59,774 nucleotides of DNA from JACKCP01 sp034007295. Its GTDB lineage: Bacteria; Desulfobacterota; Desulfobacteria; Desulfobacterales; JACKCP01. Numbering within the stretch: the stretch's first letter is position 1; every line of letters starts with the position of its first letter. Made by a program: the position numbers and the translations under genes. The notes beneath the pieces are model-generated. The model had not been told where the DNA came from. It was given only the letters and a program-made list of their open reading frames with translations, and searched no databases. The stretch lies in contig JAVERC010000019.1 in NCBI GenBank assembly GCA_034007295.1, positions 1-59,774 of the forward strand, read 5' to 3'. Positions 1 to 7,803 of this stretch are shown one piece after another.

Positions 1-2
1 TG

Positions 3-764
3 GAAAAGGAAGATAATGCTGTAATCTCAAATATTGTCCAGGGTTTTGGAATTGATGATATGCTGAAAGATGTTTCAAAAGACAAAAAATTTATTACATC
101 TTTTTTATATTATTTTGGAATCTTAACCATTGCTGAAGAAACTGATGATTTAAAAGTAAGGCTTAAAATTCCAAATATGGCTGTTAAAAGTCTTTATGCA
201 GAAAAAATATTAAATATTTTAATTGAAAATCCAATGGAAAGGGACAAGGGAAGAGAGGCTGCAGAACTTGTATATCAAAAAGGCGATATAGCCCCTTTAT
301 GTGAATTTGTAGAAAATAATTATTTTAAAATTTTCAGTAACAGGGATTATATTTTAGCAAATGAACTTACCCTTAAAACCGCATTTTTAACACTTTTATA
401 TAATGATTCAATTTTTCTAATGGATTCTGAGGCTGAAATTTCAAGAAGATATTCTGATCTTACAATGATAATCCGACCTGACAGGCGTTATGGAAAAATT
501 TATGATGTTTTAATTGAATTTAAGTTTGTAAGCCTTAAAGAAGCTGGACTAACAGGTAAAGAAGCAAAAAATTTAAGCTATGAAGAACTAAAAAACATGG
601 CTCAGATAAAAAAGAAATTTAAAGAGGGAATAATTCAGGTTAAAGATTATGGAAAAAAACTTGAAGAAAAATACAATGACTTAAGGCTTCAGAAATTTGT
701 TGTTACAGCTCTTGGATTTGAGCGTGTTTGTTTTCAAAAGGTTGGAGATGCTCCACCTCTTTGA
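3..764 (+). CDS. AAA-ATPase-like / PD-(D/E)XK nuclease family protein, C-terminal part (5' end outside window)
   Basis: The reading frame is open from the first in-frame codon at position 3, so the gene begins upstream of the window; the ATG at 60 is internal. The visible 253 residues match the C-terminal half of the AAA-ATPase-like + PDDEXK_9 (DUF1703) family: a helical stretch containing FLYYFGILT and LKIPNMAVKSLYAEKIL, then a nuclease-like core with YSDLTMIIRPD followed by VLIEFKF. The D and the E-x-K of these two segments are the expected PD-(D/E)XK residues. The missing N-terminal half (about 300 residues in this family) should carry the P-loop ATPase. Members are cytoplasmic and common in Bacteroidetes and anaerobes, often in variable copy number; their function is not established. 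Family call is confident, role is not. Confidence 0.75.
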   Translation, partial: EKEDNAVISNIVQGFGIDDMLKDVSKDKKFITSFLYYFGILTIAEETDDLKVRLKIPNMAVKSLYAEKILNILIENPMERDKGREAAELVYQKGDIAPLCEFVENNYFKIFSNRDYILANELTLKTAFLTLLYNDSIFLMDSEAEISRRYSDLTMIIRPDRRYGKIYDVLIEFKFVSLKEAGLTGKEAKNLSYEELKNMAQIKKKFKEGIIQVKDYGKKLEEKYNDLRLQKFVVTALGFERVCFQKVGDAPPL

Positions 765-911
765 TTTTAATTGGTTTTTGAACAAGTTTACAAGTTTTGA
801 TTATTTTATTTTCATATTGCCTAAATAATCAAAAAATTCTAGTTCTCGGCCAATTAGGACTTAAACATATACACAAAGTTTAAACATTAATCTTATATAT
901 TGGAGAATAAA

Positions 912-1403
912 ATGGAAAATTTAATTTATAAGCCAAACCCCAGCTCAGTACAATATATGACATCAAATGGAAAACATTTCCCAATAGAAACAGAGGTCAA
1001 AGTAATTAAAACTTTTGAAGATTATTTACATACAAAAACTCAAAATTGCCGCCAAAAAATTTCAGTTTTTGCAAAACCAAATGCAAATTTGTATTCTTTA
1101 AATATTTTCAACGTGAATGCTAAGGAAGCACAAAAAGTTATTTCAAATTTTTATAATTTTTATACAGATAATACGGATAAAAACTTATTTGTAGCTTTTA
1201 GAAAATATTGTGATTCTAATCCTTTAAAGTTTTTAGGATTTGCTTTTATGAGTCCAAAAACTAAAAATAAATTTGAAAAAAATATGCAGACTGATTTAAA
1301 AAAAATACTTGAAGATATAAATTTAAAACCAATTGGGAAATTTATTTTAAACCAGAGATATTACAAAAAAATTGTTGGTCATTTTTATCAAAGATTTTTG
1401 TAA
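912..1403 (+). CDS. Hypothetical protein (163 aa)
   Basis: I do not recognise this protein. The frame can be opened by a TTG at 900, but GGAG at 902-905 lies at good distance from the ATG at 912, so 912 is the likely start. The product is lysine- and asparagine-rich, with no signal peptide and no clear membrane segment. A central stretch (IFNVNAKEAQKVISNFYNFY) looks helical and the C-terminus ends in aromatic/basic residues (YYKKIVGHFYQRFL). It sits alone between a nuclease-like gene and a fibre locus, preceded by a short AT-rich spacer carrying a degraded family B repeat end near 841-860. It could be an orphan accessory gene. Coding status rests on length and the ribosome binding site only. 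Confidence 0.5.
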   Translation: MENLIYKPNPSSVQYMTSNGKHFPIETEVKVIKTFEDYLHTKTQNCRQKISVFAKPNANLYSLNIFNVNAKEAQKVISNFYNFYTDNTDKNLFVAFRKYCDSNPLKFLGFAFMSPKTKNKFEKNMQTDLKKILEDINLKPIGKFILNQRYYKKIVGHFYQRFL

Positions 1404-1829
1404 ACACAGCTGTTTAATAAGACTTGTCTATTAAAGGCCATTTATAAAACAAGCCATAAAAATAAAACCACTGAATATATTTAAAATATTCAAGTATTTA
1501 GGGACATTCATACTTGATCAGGAAAAACGCAATTTTTATTCATGGAAAAAGGTATTTATTCCAGGCATTTAAAAATTAATTCTTGTCCCCCAAAAAGCAC
1601 AACAGTCAATTAATAACCTGTTACTAAAAATGAAAAATGCTTTAGCTGTGATTATCAAATACCATAAACCTGAATTGAGCATTTCATTCTTTTAAAGTAA
1701 AAACATAAAACCCTGGAGCTATTCCAATTAGAAAAATATTGTTTTTCATTTTTTTGTCTCTTTAATTTAAATTTTTATTTTCTTAACCGATAGTGTATCT
1801 ATATTATTTTTTTAACCTGGAGGGAAACA
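1404..1829. other. Intergenic region, 426 bp, with a small inverted-repeat relic
   Basis: No convincing gene is present. GGGACA at 1501-1506 and TGTCCC at 1584-1589 form short inverted ends around an 89-bp AT-rich interior that includes GGGACATTCATACTTGATC. This resembles the flank of REP-associated IS200-like transposases, but no transposase reading frame is present. Downstream, a purine-rich site (GGAGGG at 1819-1824) is the ribosome binding site of the first DUF4402 gene. I saw no sigma-54 element and no clear -35/-10 pair. Confidence 0.35.
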
Positions 1830-2351
1830 ATGAATTTAAAAAAAATATTTTTCCAAAACTTTTTATGCTTCTTATTTATTTTATTGCCTCTTTTTATACC
1901 TTTACAGGCTTTTTCAGCCTCAGTCACCCTTGATGCTACTGCAACAATTGAAGCAGCAGCACTTACAGCAACACAGCAAAACAGTCTCAATTTCGGAACA
2001 ATAATAATATCAGATCAGGAAAGTACTATCAGAATCAATGCATCGGCAGGTGCTGCAACCCCTTCTGTTGAGTCAGGTACAGCTTCTGTTTCAGGGGGGG
2101 GAAGTGGGCTTATCTATGTTACAACAAATATTGATTCAAATGTAACCATTGTCTATCCAGCTTCTGCTACCATTGCAAATGCAGCTAATCAACTTACAAT
2201 AAACAACATATCAGCAAACTCTACACCAAGCCCTTTAAATGCAGTAACAGGAACAAACAATGAAATCCACGTTGGAGGAATACTAACAGTTCCGGCCTCA
2301 CAAACAGCTGCAACATACACAGGAACCATGTCAATTACAGTAAACTACTAG
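1830..2351 (+). CDS. DUF4402 pilin-like secreted subunit 1
   Basis: This is a 173-residue exported beta-sheet protein of the DUF4402 family. The N-terminus has a lysine pair, a long hydrophobic core and an Ala-x-Ala-type cleavage region ending near QAFSA (about residue 30). The mature part shows the family hallmarks: SLNFGTI near the start, a Gly/Ser-rich turn (SVSGGGSGLIYV), and a C-terminal IHVGGILTV followed by YTGTMSITVNY. The terminal beta-strand resembles a donor-strand-type pilin end. A strong GGAGGG site precedes the ATG, suggesting high expression. It is followed after 4 nt by a paralogue and then by a PapD-like chaperone, so it is probably the major fibre subunit. Family assignment is secure; fibre assembly is inferred from neighbours. 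Confidence 0.8.
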   Translation: MNLKKIFFQNFLCFLFILLPLFIPLQAFSASVTLDATATIEAAALTATQQNSLNFGTIIISDQESTIRINASAGAATPSVESGTASVSGGGSGLIYVTTNIDSNVTIVYPASATIANAANQLTINNISANSTPSPLNAVTGTNNEIHVGGILTVPASQTAATYTGTMSITVNY

Positions 2352-2355
2352 ACAT

Positions 2356-2817
2356 ATGAAGTTTAAAAGCTTTTTTTTTATTATTGTTTTATTAACTTAT
2401 AATGAAATTTATTGTGCTGAAATAACAGCTGTTTCACCAATTAATTTTGGAACAATAACAGCATCTTTTCATGGAGACATAATACAAATCAATGCAAATT
2501 TTGGCACTGCACCGCCTTTTGTTCTTTTAGGTGGAAAATCAGTTGTTTCCGGAGGACAAAGCGGGCTTGTAGTTTTAAAGCCTGACTCTCCAGGACAAAT
2601 GGTAAATATAGCCTATCCTGTTTCAATTGAAATAACAAATGGTGCAAATAAAATGAAAATAAGGGATTTTTCATCCAACTCAACACAAAATTTTGTTACT
2701 GAAAATACTTCTCCAGTAAATATTAATATTGGGGGTGTACTTGAAATTGAATCTAATCAAAAATCAGGCAGTTACTCAGGATCTGGCATAATTAATATAA
2801 TAATCAATAATCCATAA
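2356..2817 (+). CDS. DUF4402 pilin-like secreted subunit 2
   Basis: This 153-residue exported protein is a diverged paralogue of the upstream gene. It has a short signal peptide (MKFKSFFFIIVLLTY, cleavage near YCA), the core motif INFGTITA, a Gly-rich turn (VVSGGQSGLVVL), INIGGVLEI and a C-terminal YSGSGIINIIINN strand. Its ATG lies 4 nt past the stop of the first subunit, so the two are co-transcribed and probably translationally linked. Lower similarity and weaker composition bias suggest a minor, tip or adaptor subunit rather than a duplicate of the major one, but this is inference. The gene belongs to the same + strand unit as the chaperone at 2829. Confidence 0.75.
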   Translation: MKFKSFFFIIVLLTYNEIYCAEITAVSPINFGTITASFHGDIIQINANFGTAPPFVLLGGKSVVSGGQSGLVVLKPDSPGQMVNIAYPVSIEITNGANKMKIRDFSSNSTQNFVTENTSPVNINIGGVLEIESNQKSGSYSGSGIINIIINNP

Positions 2818-2828
2818 AAGAAAAAAAC

Positions 2829-3611
2829 ATGAAAATAAAAACAGCTCTTATATTTATACTTTTTTTTTCTTCAGCATCAAATTGTTTTTGCTGGGAAAAA
2901 AATGTCCTTATTTCACCCCTTAGAATTGTAATTGATAACAATAAACGAACTGAAACCGCAAAAATAATAAACCCTGGAGATTCTAAAACCACATACAGAA
3001 TTTCTCTTGTTTCCATTGATTCAGATATTTACGGAGTTCAAAAAGAAAACAATAATCCTTTGGTTACTCAGTCAAAAGCAATTGAAATACTTAAATTTTC
3101 ACCAAAAAAAACAACTCTTTTGCCTGGCGAAATTCAAACCATCAGATTCTTTGTTAAAAAGCCTTTTGACCTTGAACCAGGAGAATACAGGACCCACCTT
3201 AAAATATCACCTCTTCCTGACATTGAAACAAAAGAAGAAGCTAAAAATGACAAAGGCTTAAACATTAAGCTCCATTATCTTATAAGTGCAACCATTCCAA
3301 TAATTATAAGACACAAAAGCACATTTGTTTCCGTAAACATTGAAAAGGCTGAAATAAATAAAAATATTATAAACCTTTATCTTTCACGTACAGGTACAGC
3401 CTCTGCATTATTTGATGTAGAAATTTTAAACAAAAATGAAATTGCAGGCCAAAGAAACAGAAATGCTTTTTATACTCCAAATACAAGCTTAATACTTCCT
3501 GTTGAACTGAAAAACAACTTTCAAAAAAATGATGTTCTTGAGATTTTTATTAAAAATGCTGAAAATAATGATCGTTTTATATATGATGCAATGAAATTAA
3601 ATATTTTTTAA
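2829..3611 (+). CDS. PapD-like periplasmic pilus chaperone
   Basis: This 260-residue exported protein has a signal peptide (MKIKTALIFILFFSSASNCFC). It is followed by a PapD-type immunoglobulin fold: VLISPLRIVIDNNKRTETAKI, then strands around TYRISLVSI and, near residues 90-120, LKFSPKKTTLLPGEIQTIRFFV, which corresponds to the conserved segment before the G1 donor strand. The C-terminal half (residues 150-260) matches the second domain loosely. It follows two DUF4402 subunit genes by 11 nt, which fits a chaperone that caps these subunits before they reach an usher. The usher-like partner lies convergently 43 nt downstream on the other strand. The call rests on the fold-type pattern and context. 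Confidence 0.75.
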   Translation: MKIKTALIFILFFSSASNCFCWEKNVLISPLRIVIDNNKRTETAKIINPGDSKTTYRISLVSIDSDIYGVQKENNNPLVTQSKAIEILKFSPKKTTLLPGEIQTIRFFVKKPFDLEPGEYRTHLKISPLPDIETKEEAKNDKGLNIKLHYLISATIPIIIRHKSTFVSVNIEKAEINKNIINLYLSRTGTASALFDVEILNKNEIAGQRNRNAFYTPNTSLILPVELKNNFQKNDVLEIFIKNAENNDRFIYDAMKLNIF

Positions 3612-3654
3612 TTTTGCCTGAAAGACTTTAAGACATGGTCAATTTAGGACTTTA

Positions 3655-6600
3655 TTACAATTGAAGAACTGAAGCATATCCTGTAATTTTTTGAAGCTCA
3701 CTTATTTTTTCACCAGCCTTTTTACGGCTGTCAAAACCAGAACTCATTACTCTATGCCACAACTGTCCATTATGCTCAAATTGTTTGATTATAAAGCCAT
3801 GTCCATATTCATTGGAAATTTTTTCCACAAGTTTTTTTGCATAATCAAAATTCTTAAACGATGCAATATGCACACCAAAACCTTTTATTTTTCCAGTTCC
3901 ATAAACCCAGTTTCCGTTTTCATATAAAAGAATTGATTTATCAACTTTTTTCACTTCATCTTTATTTTCATCAGACCATTTGCCGTTTTCATAAAGAACC
4001 TTTGAATCAGATTTTTTTAAACCTTTATCCTGATTAATTTTTTTATGGGATGAAATTACAATATTTTTTGTAATTGAGCTTGAAGATTCAATTTGGATTT
4101 CTTCACAAAACTCACAGCCATTTTTGGATACTTTTAAATTATATTTTCCAGGAATTATTTTTTCTGCCACAAAGTAACCGTCATAATCAGACATGATTTC
4201 ATTTTTTATCTCACCATCCAGGGATTCAAGAACCATTTTCTCATAGGCCAAAGGCTTTATTTCACTGTTTTCATTTTTAAAATAAAGATACCCTAAAATT
4301 TCACCTGCCCTGTAAAAGGGAATTTCAATTTTTTCAATTTTTCCAGGACGGGGATATAAAACAACACCATTAACTTCTGATTCAAGAAATGGATCTTTTG
4401 CAGATGAAAGATCAACAGATATTCCAGTTTTCTTGTAGGGAGAAAAGCCTTTTAAAACAGCTGTTCCGTTTTCATTACTCAAGGTTTTCTGTCCTGAAGT
4501 AACACTTGAAACAGATAAATCCTTTAATACTTCTTCAGAATCATCCTTTTTTTTATTATTGTTTTTATCTTCATACAATAGTGCAGAAATTTTGCCATAA
4601 TCTGTCTGCATATCAGAATCAAATTCAATTTCCTTGAGATGCGGTTCTCTTGAAACTGAAAAGGCAATATCTGTTCTAACCTGCCATTCTCCGTCTGTAT
4701 CTGCTGAAAAGGATGGGGAAATCCTGAATTTACCAGAGTCAAAATGAAGGGATGTTTCAGTTTTAAAAACATCATCTTTAAAGTCATTTTGAAATTCTAT
4801 TCCAGCACTTATATTTTCATCAAATGTTTTGTCAGCAGAAAATAAAAGACTGTCAAGCTTTAATGAAGGATAAAGGCTGTAATCTCCTTGAATTTTTAAA
4901 TCATAATTTTCTAAATCAGCATATCCGTAAATATACCCGTTAACATCATTTGTTGATAAATAATTATTTTTTTGCCAGATATTATAATTAAAAAGACTTT
5001 TTTTATTTTTTACAAGGCCCACACTTGTAGTCAAAATATTGGTATCTTTTTTTTGTCCTTTTGAATATTTTTCATTTATTGAAAATGAAACTGGAAGCTT
5101 GGTATTTTCCAGAGCAGTTCCAGATATTGAAAATTCTGTCAGGTTTTTATCTGGATTTGAACCCATATTATCTCTTTCAAGATCATCAAAATAAGTGTTT
5201 TTAAATCTTAATCCAAGATTATTTAACCTTGTTTGAATTAAAAGACTTTGTGCACTGTTTCCACTGCCGTCAAAAACTGCATCTCCATTTAAGAGAACAC
5301 CTGATAATGAAGTTTTAAAACCTGTTCCAAGGTAGTTATATCTTTTGGATTCAATCTGCTCACTCCTTAAGCCGGCATCAACATTAAAATTAGTGAATGC
5401 ACCAAAAGAAATATTTCCTGTAAGCCTTGAAGAATTGTAATCCTCATCTTTTACCTGATCTTTAAATGTAATTGTGTCCTTGTCTTTTGATGAAATTGTA
5501 AGATCATACTCAACACTGCCTTTTTTGACCATATCTGAGCCAATATTTACAATTTCTTCTTCAACTATTTTCTGCCCCTGCTGATCCTGCCACACGAGCT
5601 TAAAAATATTTTGGCCGTAAAAAACAGGAATATCATCAAAAAGATATTTTCCATCTAAACCTGATTTTTTACGGCCTATAAGAACATTGTTTCTATAAAG
5701 CTCTATTTCAGTATCTGGAGGAAGATTCCCTTCAAAATCTTTTGTATCAAAATCACGGTTTTTTTGAAGATCATAACTTTCAATTCTTATTCCAGACTCT
5801 GTATCTGATGAGCCAAGCATTTTAAAGTTGTCATGTTTCACATCTAGTGCTGCTGCCCTTGTAATCTCAAAAGGTGATGATTTTAAAGGATTTATTCTTT
5901 CCAAAAGAATATCAGTTCTGTCCGGATTTTCGTCTTCACTGCCTTTTACAAAAAGTCTGTATCCTGACTTTAAAATTTCTCCCCTGGCATTCAGGGAATA
6001 ATCAAAAAGTAAATCATCTTTTTCCTTTGAATCATGTCTTAAATTCCCCTGAAAATCCACAGCAGGAAAATCAAGCATAGAATATTTTTGATCTAATTTT
6101 TTAAAACCTGATGTTTTATCAATATCTGTATAGACTCTGCCTCTTGTTTTATAGACTTCTTCTTCAAAAATTAAATCTTTGGATTCTACAAAAAGAACCA
6201 TTTTTGAAAAATCAGGAACAAACTCAGACTTAAAAAGCTTTGACAGAATTTTTTTTGAAAGAAAAATCTCATTATTTTTTATTAAAAAATCTTTTTCAGA
6301 AATCTTTGTAATATTCTTATCTTCAAGAACAGATAAGGAATTGAAATCAAAATTAATGTTTCTGTTGTTTTCATTTATTTCAAGGATATTGTCTTTAAGC
6401 TGATAATCGTACTTAAATATATTTAACAAAGGTTTTACAGGATAATAAAACTCATCTTTTTCCTTTATGGAAAAAATACCGTCATATAAAACTCTGTTTT
6501 TATGTCTTAACTCAAAAATAAATTCATCTGACTCAATATTTTCAAATTTTTTTGAAAATTCAGCCTTACTTGGCTCATCAATTTCTGATTGAGGCAAAAA

Positions 6601-6924
6601 ACCCTTTTTCCCCAAATCTGAAAAAGAAAAAAGTTTTATTCCAAACCTTGATATTTTTTCTGTTAAATCATCAAATAATTTTTTGTCGGTTTTTTCTCCT
6701 TTTTTTAAATTTTTAATAAGCTCATGTCTTTTCAGGATTAATTCAGCAGCTTCTTTAACACCGTTGTCATTTTTTTGACGCAGCTTTACCCATGATTCAT
6801 ACTGCTTTGTAGTTTGAAGAAGTTTGTCTGCCATTTCAACTTCAAACCCAGATGAGCCAGGCTTAGATTCTTTTTTTGGAGGTCTGTACAATGTTTTTGA
6901 GTAAACCTCTGGAATCCTGGTCAT
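3655..6924 (-). CDS. Usher-like outer-membrane protein with C-terminal SPOR domain
   Basis: This 1089-residue protein has fimbrial usher features: an N-terminal mixed domain (LRHKNRVLYDGIFSI ... YPVKPLLNIF), a plug-like region with EIELYRNNVLIGRK and FDDIPVFYGQNIFKLVWQDQ, then about 350 residues of alternating beta-strands typical of a barrel. A Ca-binding-like LLYEDKNNNKKKDDSEEVLKD segment and a YPRPG motif follow, both seen near usher C-termini. The last 80 residues (GFGVHIASFKNFDYAKKLVEKI ... WHRVMSSGF) are a SPOR peptidoglycan-binding domain, which standard ushers lack. No signal peptide is visible at the annotated start, and an in-frame stop lies six codons upstream. It faces the chaperone/subunit genes convergently and is preceded by a sigma-54-type promoter. 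Usher function is likely, not proven. Confidence 0.7.
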   Translation of the reverse strand: MTRIPEVYSKTLYRPPKKESKPGSSGFEVEMADKLLQTTKQYESWVKLRQKNDNGVKEAAELILKRHELIKNLKKGEKTDKKLFDDLTEKISRFGIKLFSFSDLGKKGFLPQSEIDEPSKAEFSKKFENIESDEFIFELRHKNRVLYDGIFSIKEKDEFYYPVKPLLNIFKYDYQLKDNILEINENNRNINFDFNSLSVLEDKNITKISEKDFLIKNNEIFLSKKILSKLFKSEFVPDFSKMVLFVESKDLIFEEEVYKTRGRVYTDIDKTSGFKKLDQKYSMLDFPAVDFQGNLRHDSKEKDDLLFDYSLNARGEILKSGYRLFVKGSEDENPDRTDILLERINPLKSSPFEITRAAALDVKHDNFKMLGSSDTESGIRIESYDLQKNRDFDTKDFEGNLPPDTEIELYRNNVLIGRKKSGLDGKYLFDDIPVFYGQNIFKLVWQDQQGQKIVEEEIVNIGSDMVKKGSVEYDLTISSKDKDTITFKDQVKDEDYNSSRLTGNISFGAFTNFNVDAGLRSEQIESKRYNYLGTGFKTSLSGVLLNGDAVFDGSGNSAQSLLIQTRLNNLGLRFKNTYFDDLERDNMGSNPDKNLTEFSISGTALENTKLPVSFSINEKYSKGQKKDTNILTTSVGLVKNKKSLFNYNIWQKNNYLSTNDVNGYIYGYADLENYDLKIQGDYSLYPSLKLDSLLFSADKTFDENISAGIEFQNDFKDDVFKTETSLHFDSGKFRISPSFSADTDGEWQVRTDIAFSVSREPHLKEIEFDSDMQTDYGKISALLYEDKNNNKKKDDSEEVLKDLSVSSVTSGQKTLSNENGTAVLKGFSPYKKTGISVDLSSAKDPFLESEVNGVVLYPRPGKIEKIEIPFYRAGEILGYLYFKNENSEIKPLAYEKMVLESLDGEIKNEIMSDYDGYFVAEKIIPGKYNLKVSKNGCEFCEEIQIESSSSITKNIVISSHKKINQDKGLKKSDSKVLYENGKWSDENKDEVKKVDKSILLYENGNWVYGTGKIKGFGVHIASFKNFDYAKKLVEKISNEYGHGFIIKQFEHNGQLWHRVMSSGFDSRKKAGEKISELQKITGYASVLQL

Positions 6925-6987
6925 GTCCTGATTTAGCCTTTATATAAATTTTGGTTTACTTACAGCATTTGTCTGCGTAAAGTATTT

Positions 6988-7003
6988 TGCAAAAAAAGTA
7001 CCA
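6988..7003 (-). promoter_or_regulatory. Sigma-54 (-24/-12) promoter for the usher gene
   Basis: On the minus strand this site reads TGGTACTTTTTTTGCA. It matches the RpoN consensus TGGYRY-N5-TTGCA at every defined position, with the invariant GG and GC 12 bp apart. The predicted start is near 6977, giving a leader of about 53 nt before the usher ATG at 6924. It lies in the 99-bp space between the divergent usher and HD-hydrolase genes. No enhancer site was identified. Confidence 0.65.
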
Positions 7004-7023
7004 AAAATTTTAAGAGCTGATTT

Positions 7024-7803
7024 ATGAACTATTTAAATTTCTTTGAAAACTATTCAAAAACCTATAAAAAAAAGTTTCCAGATTATTATGAAGCCTTTGA
7101 TTTAAAAGAAGTGCATTCAAAAAATGTATCAATTGAAGCTTTAAATCTAGGAAAAAAACTTGGACTAAATGAAAATGATCTTGATTTTTGTCAGGCACTA
7201 GGACTTTTCCATGATATGGGAAGATTTCCCCAATATGCAAAGTATCAGACATTTAATGATTTAATTTCATGCGACCATGGAAAACTTTCATGCCTTGAAG
7301 CAATAAGATCAAGGCTGATATTTGAATTTGAAAAAAATGACAGGGATATTTTTTTAAGCTGCCTGTTTTTTCATAACAAAAAAGATTTGCCTGTTTTTAA
7401 AACAGATAAAAAAAAATCTCTTTTTTTAAAAATTTTAAAAGATGCTGACAAACTTGATATATTCAGGGTTGTAATTGAAAATTATTTAAAAAAAAATAAA
7501 AATAACGCCATGATTCAAATGAATTTTAAAGACTCTAATAAAATATCTTCTGATATTGTTGCAGATATTTTAAACAACACCTCTGCTTCAATAAAAAGCG
7601 TAAATTCACTTACAGATTTAAAACTTTTTCAGTTAAGCTGGATTTTTGACTTTCATTTTAAATTTTCACTTGATGAAGTAAAAAAAAGAAAAATACCTCA
7701 AAAAATTTTCTCAACTATTCCAGAGTCAATTGAGAAACAAAAATGCTTTGATAAAATTAAAGAATCTCTGCTTATAAAAATCAAGGTCTTGAATCAGTTT
7801 TAA
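7024..7803 (+). CDS. HD-domain metal-dependent phosphohydrolase
   Basis: This 259-residue cytoplasmic protein has the full HD-superfamily metal set: His31 (EVHSKNV), His63-Asp64 (GLFHDMGRFPQ), a His in the CLFFHNKK segment near residue 112, and an Asp in LKDADKLDIF near residue 145. The order H...HD...D defines a divalent-metal phosphohydrolase that typically acts on nucleotides or phosphoesters; the substrate cannot be read from sequence. It is transcribed alone. Its 3' end overlaps the convergent Mce gene by 23 bp. A weak TGG-N10-GC element at 6952-6966 could be a second divergent sigma-54-like promoter, but it matches poorly. Confidence 0.75.
   Translation: MNYLNFFENYSKTYKKKFPDYYEAFDLKEVHSKNVSIEALNLGKKLGLNENDLDFCQALGLFHDMGRFPQYAKYQTFNDLISCDHGKLSCLEAIRSRLIFEFEKNDRDIFLSCLFFHNKKDLPVFKTDKKKSLFLKILKDADKLDIFRVVIENYLKKNKNNAMIQMNFKDSNKISSDIVADILNNTSASIKSVNSLTDLKLFQLSWIFDFHFKFSLDEVKKRKIPQKIFSTIPESIEKQKCFDKIKESLLIKIKVLNQF

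Noticed and set aside
2804..3016. Minus-strand ORF opposite the chaperone gene
   Set aside because: It is a frame shadow of the DUF4402/chaperone genes with no ribosome binding site, and its translation has no family features. The same holds for the many other short frames opposite or inside htpG, feoB, pilQ and the usher gene.
6952..6966. Second, + strand sigma-54-like element TGG-N10-GC before the HD gene
   Set aside because: Only the GG and GC dinucleotides fit; TTGGTTTACTTACAGCA lacks the TTGCA -12 element, so chance spacing in AT-rich DNA is the better explanation.
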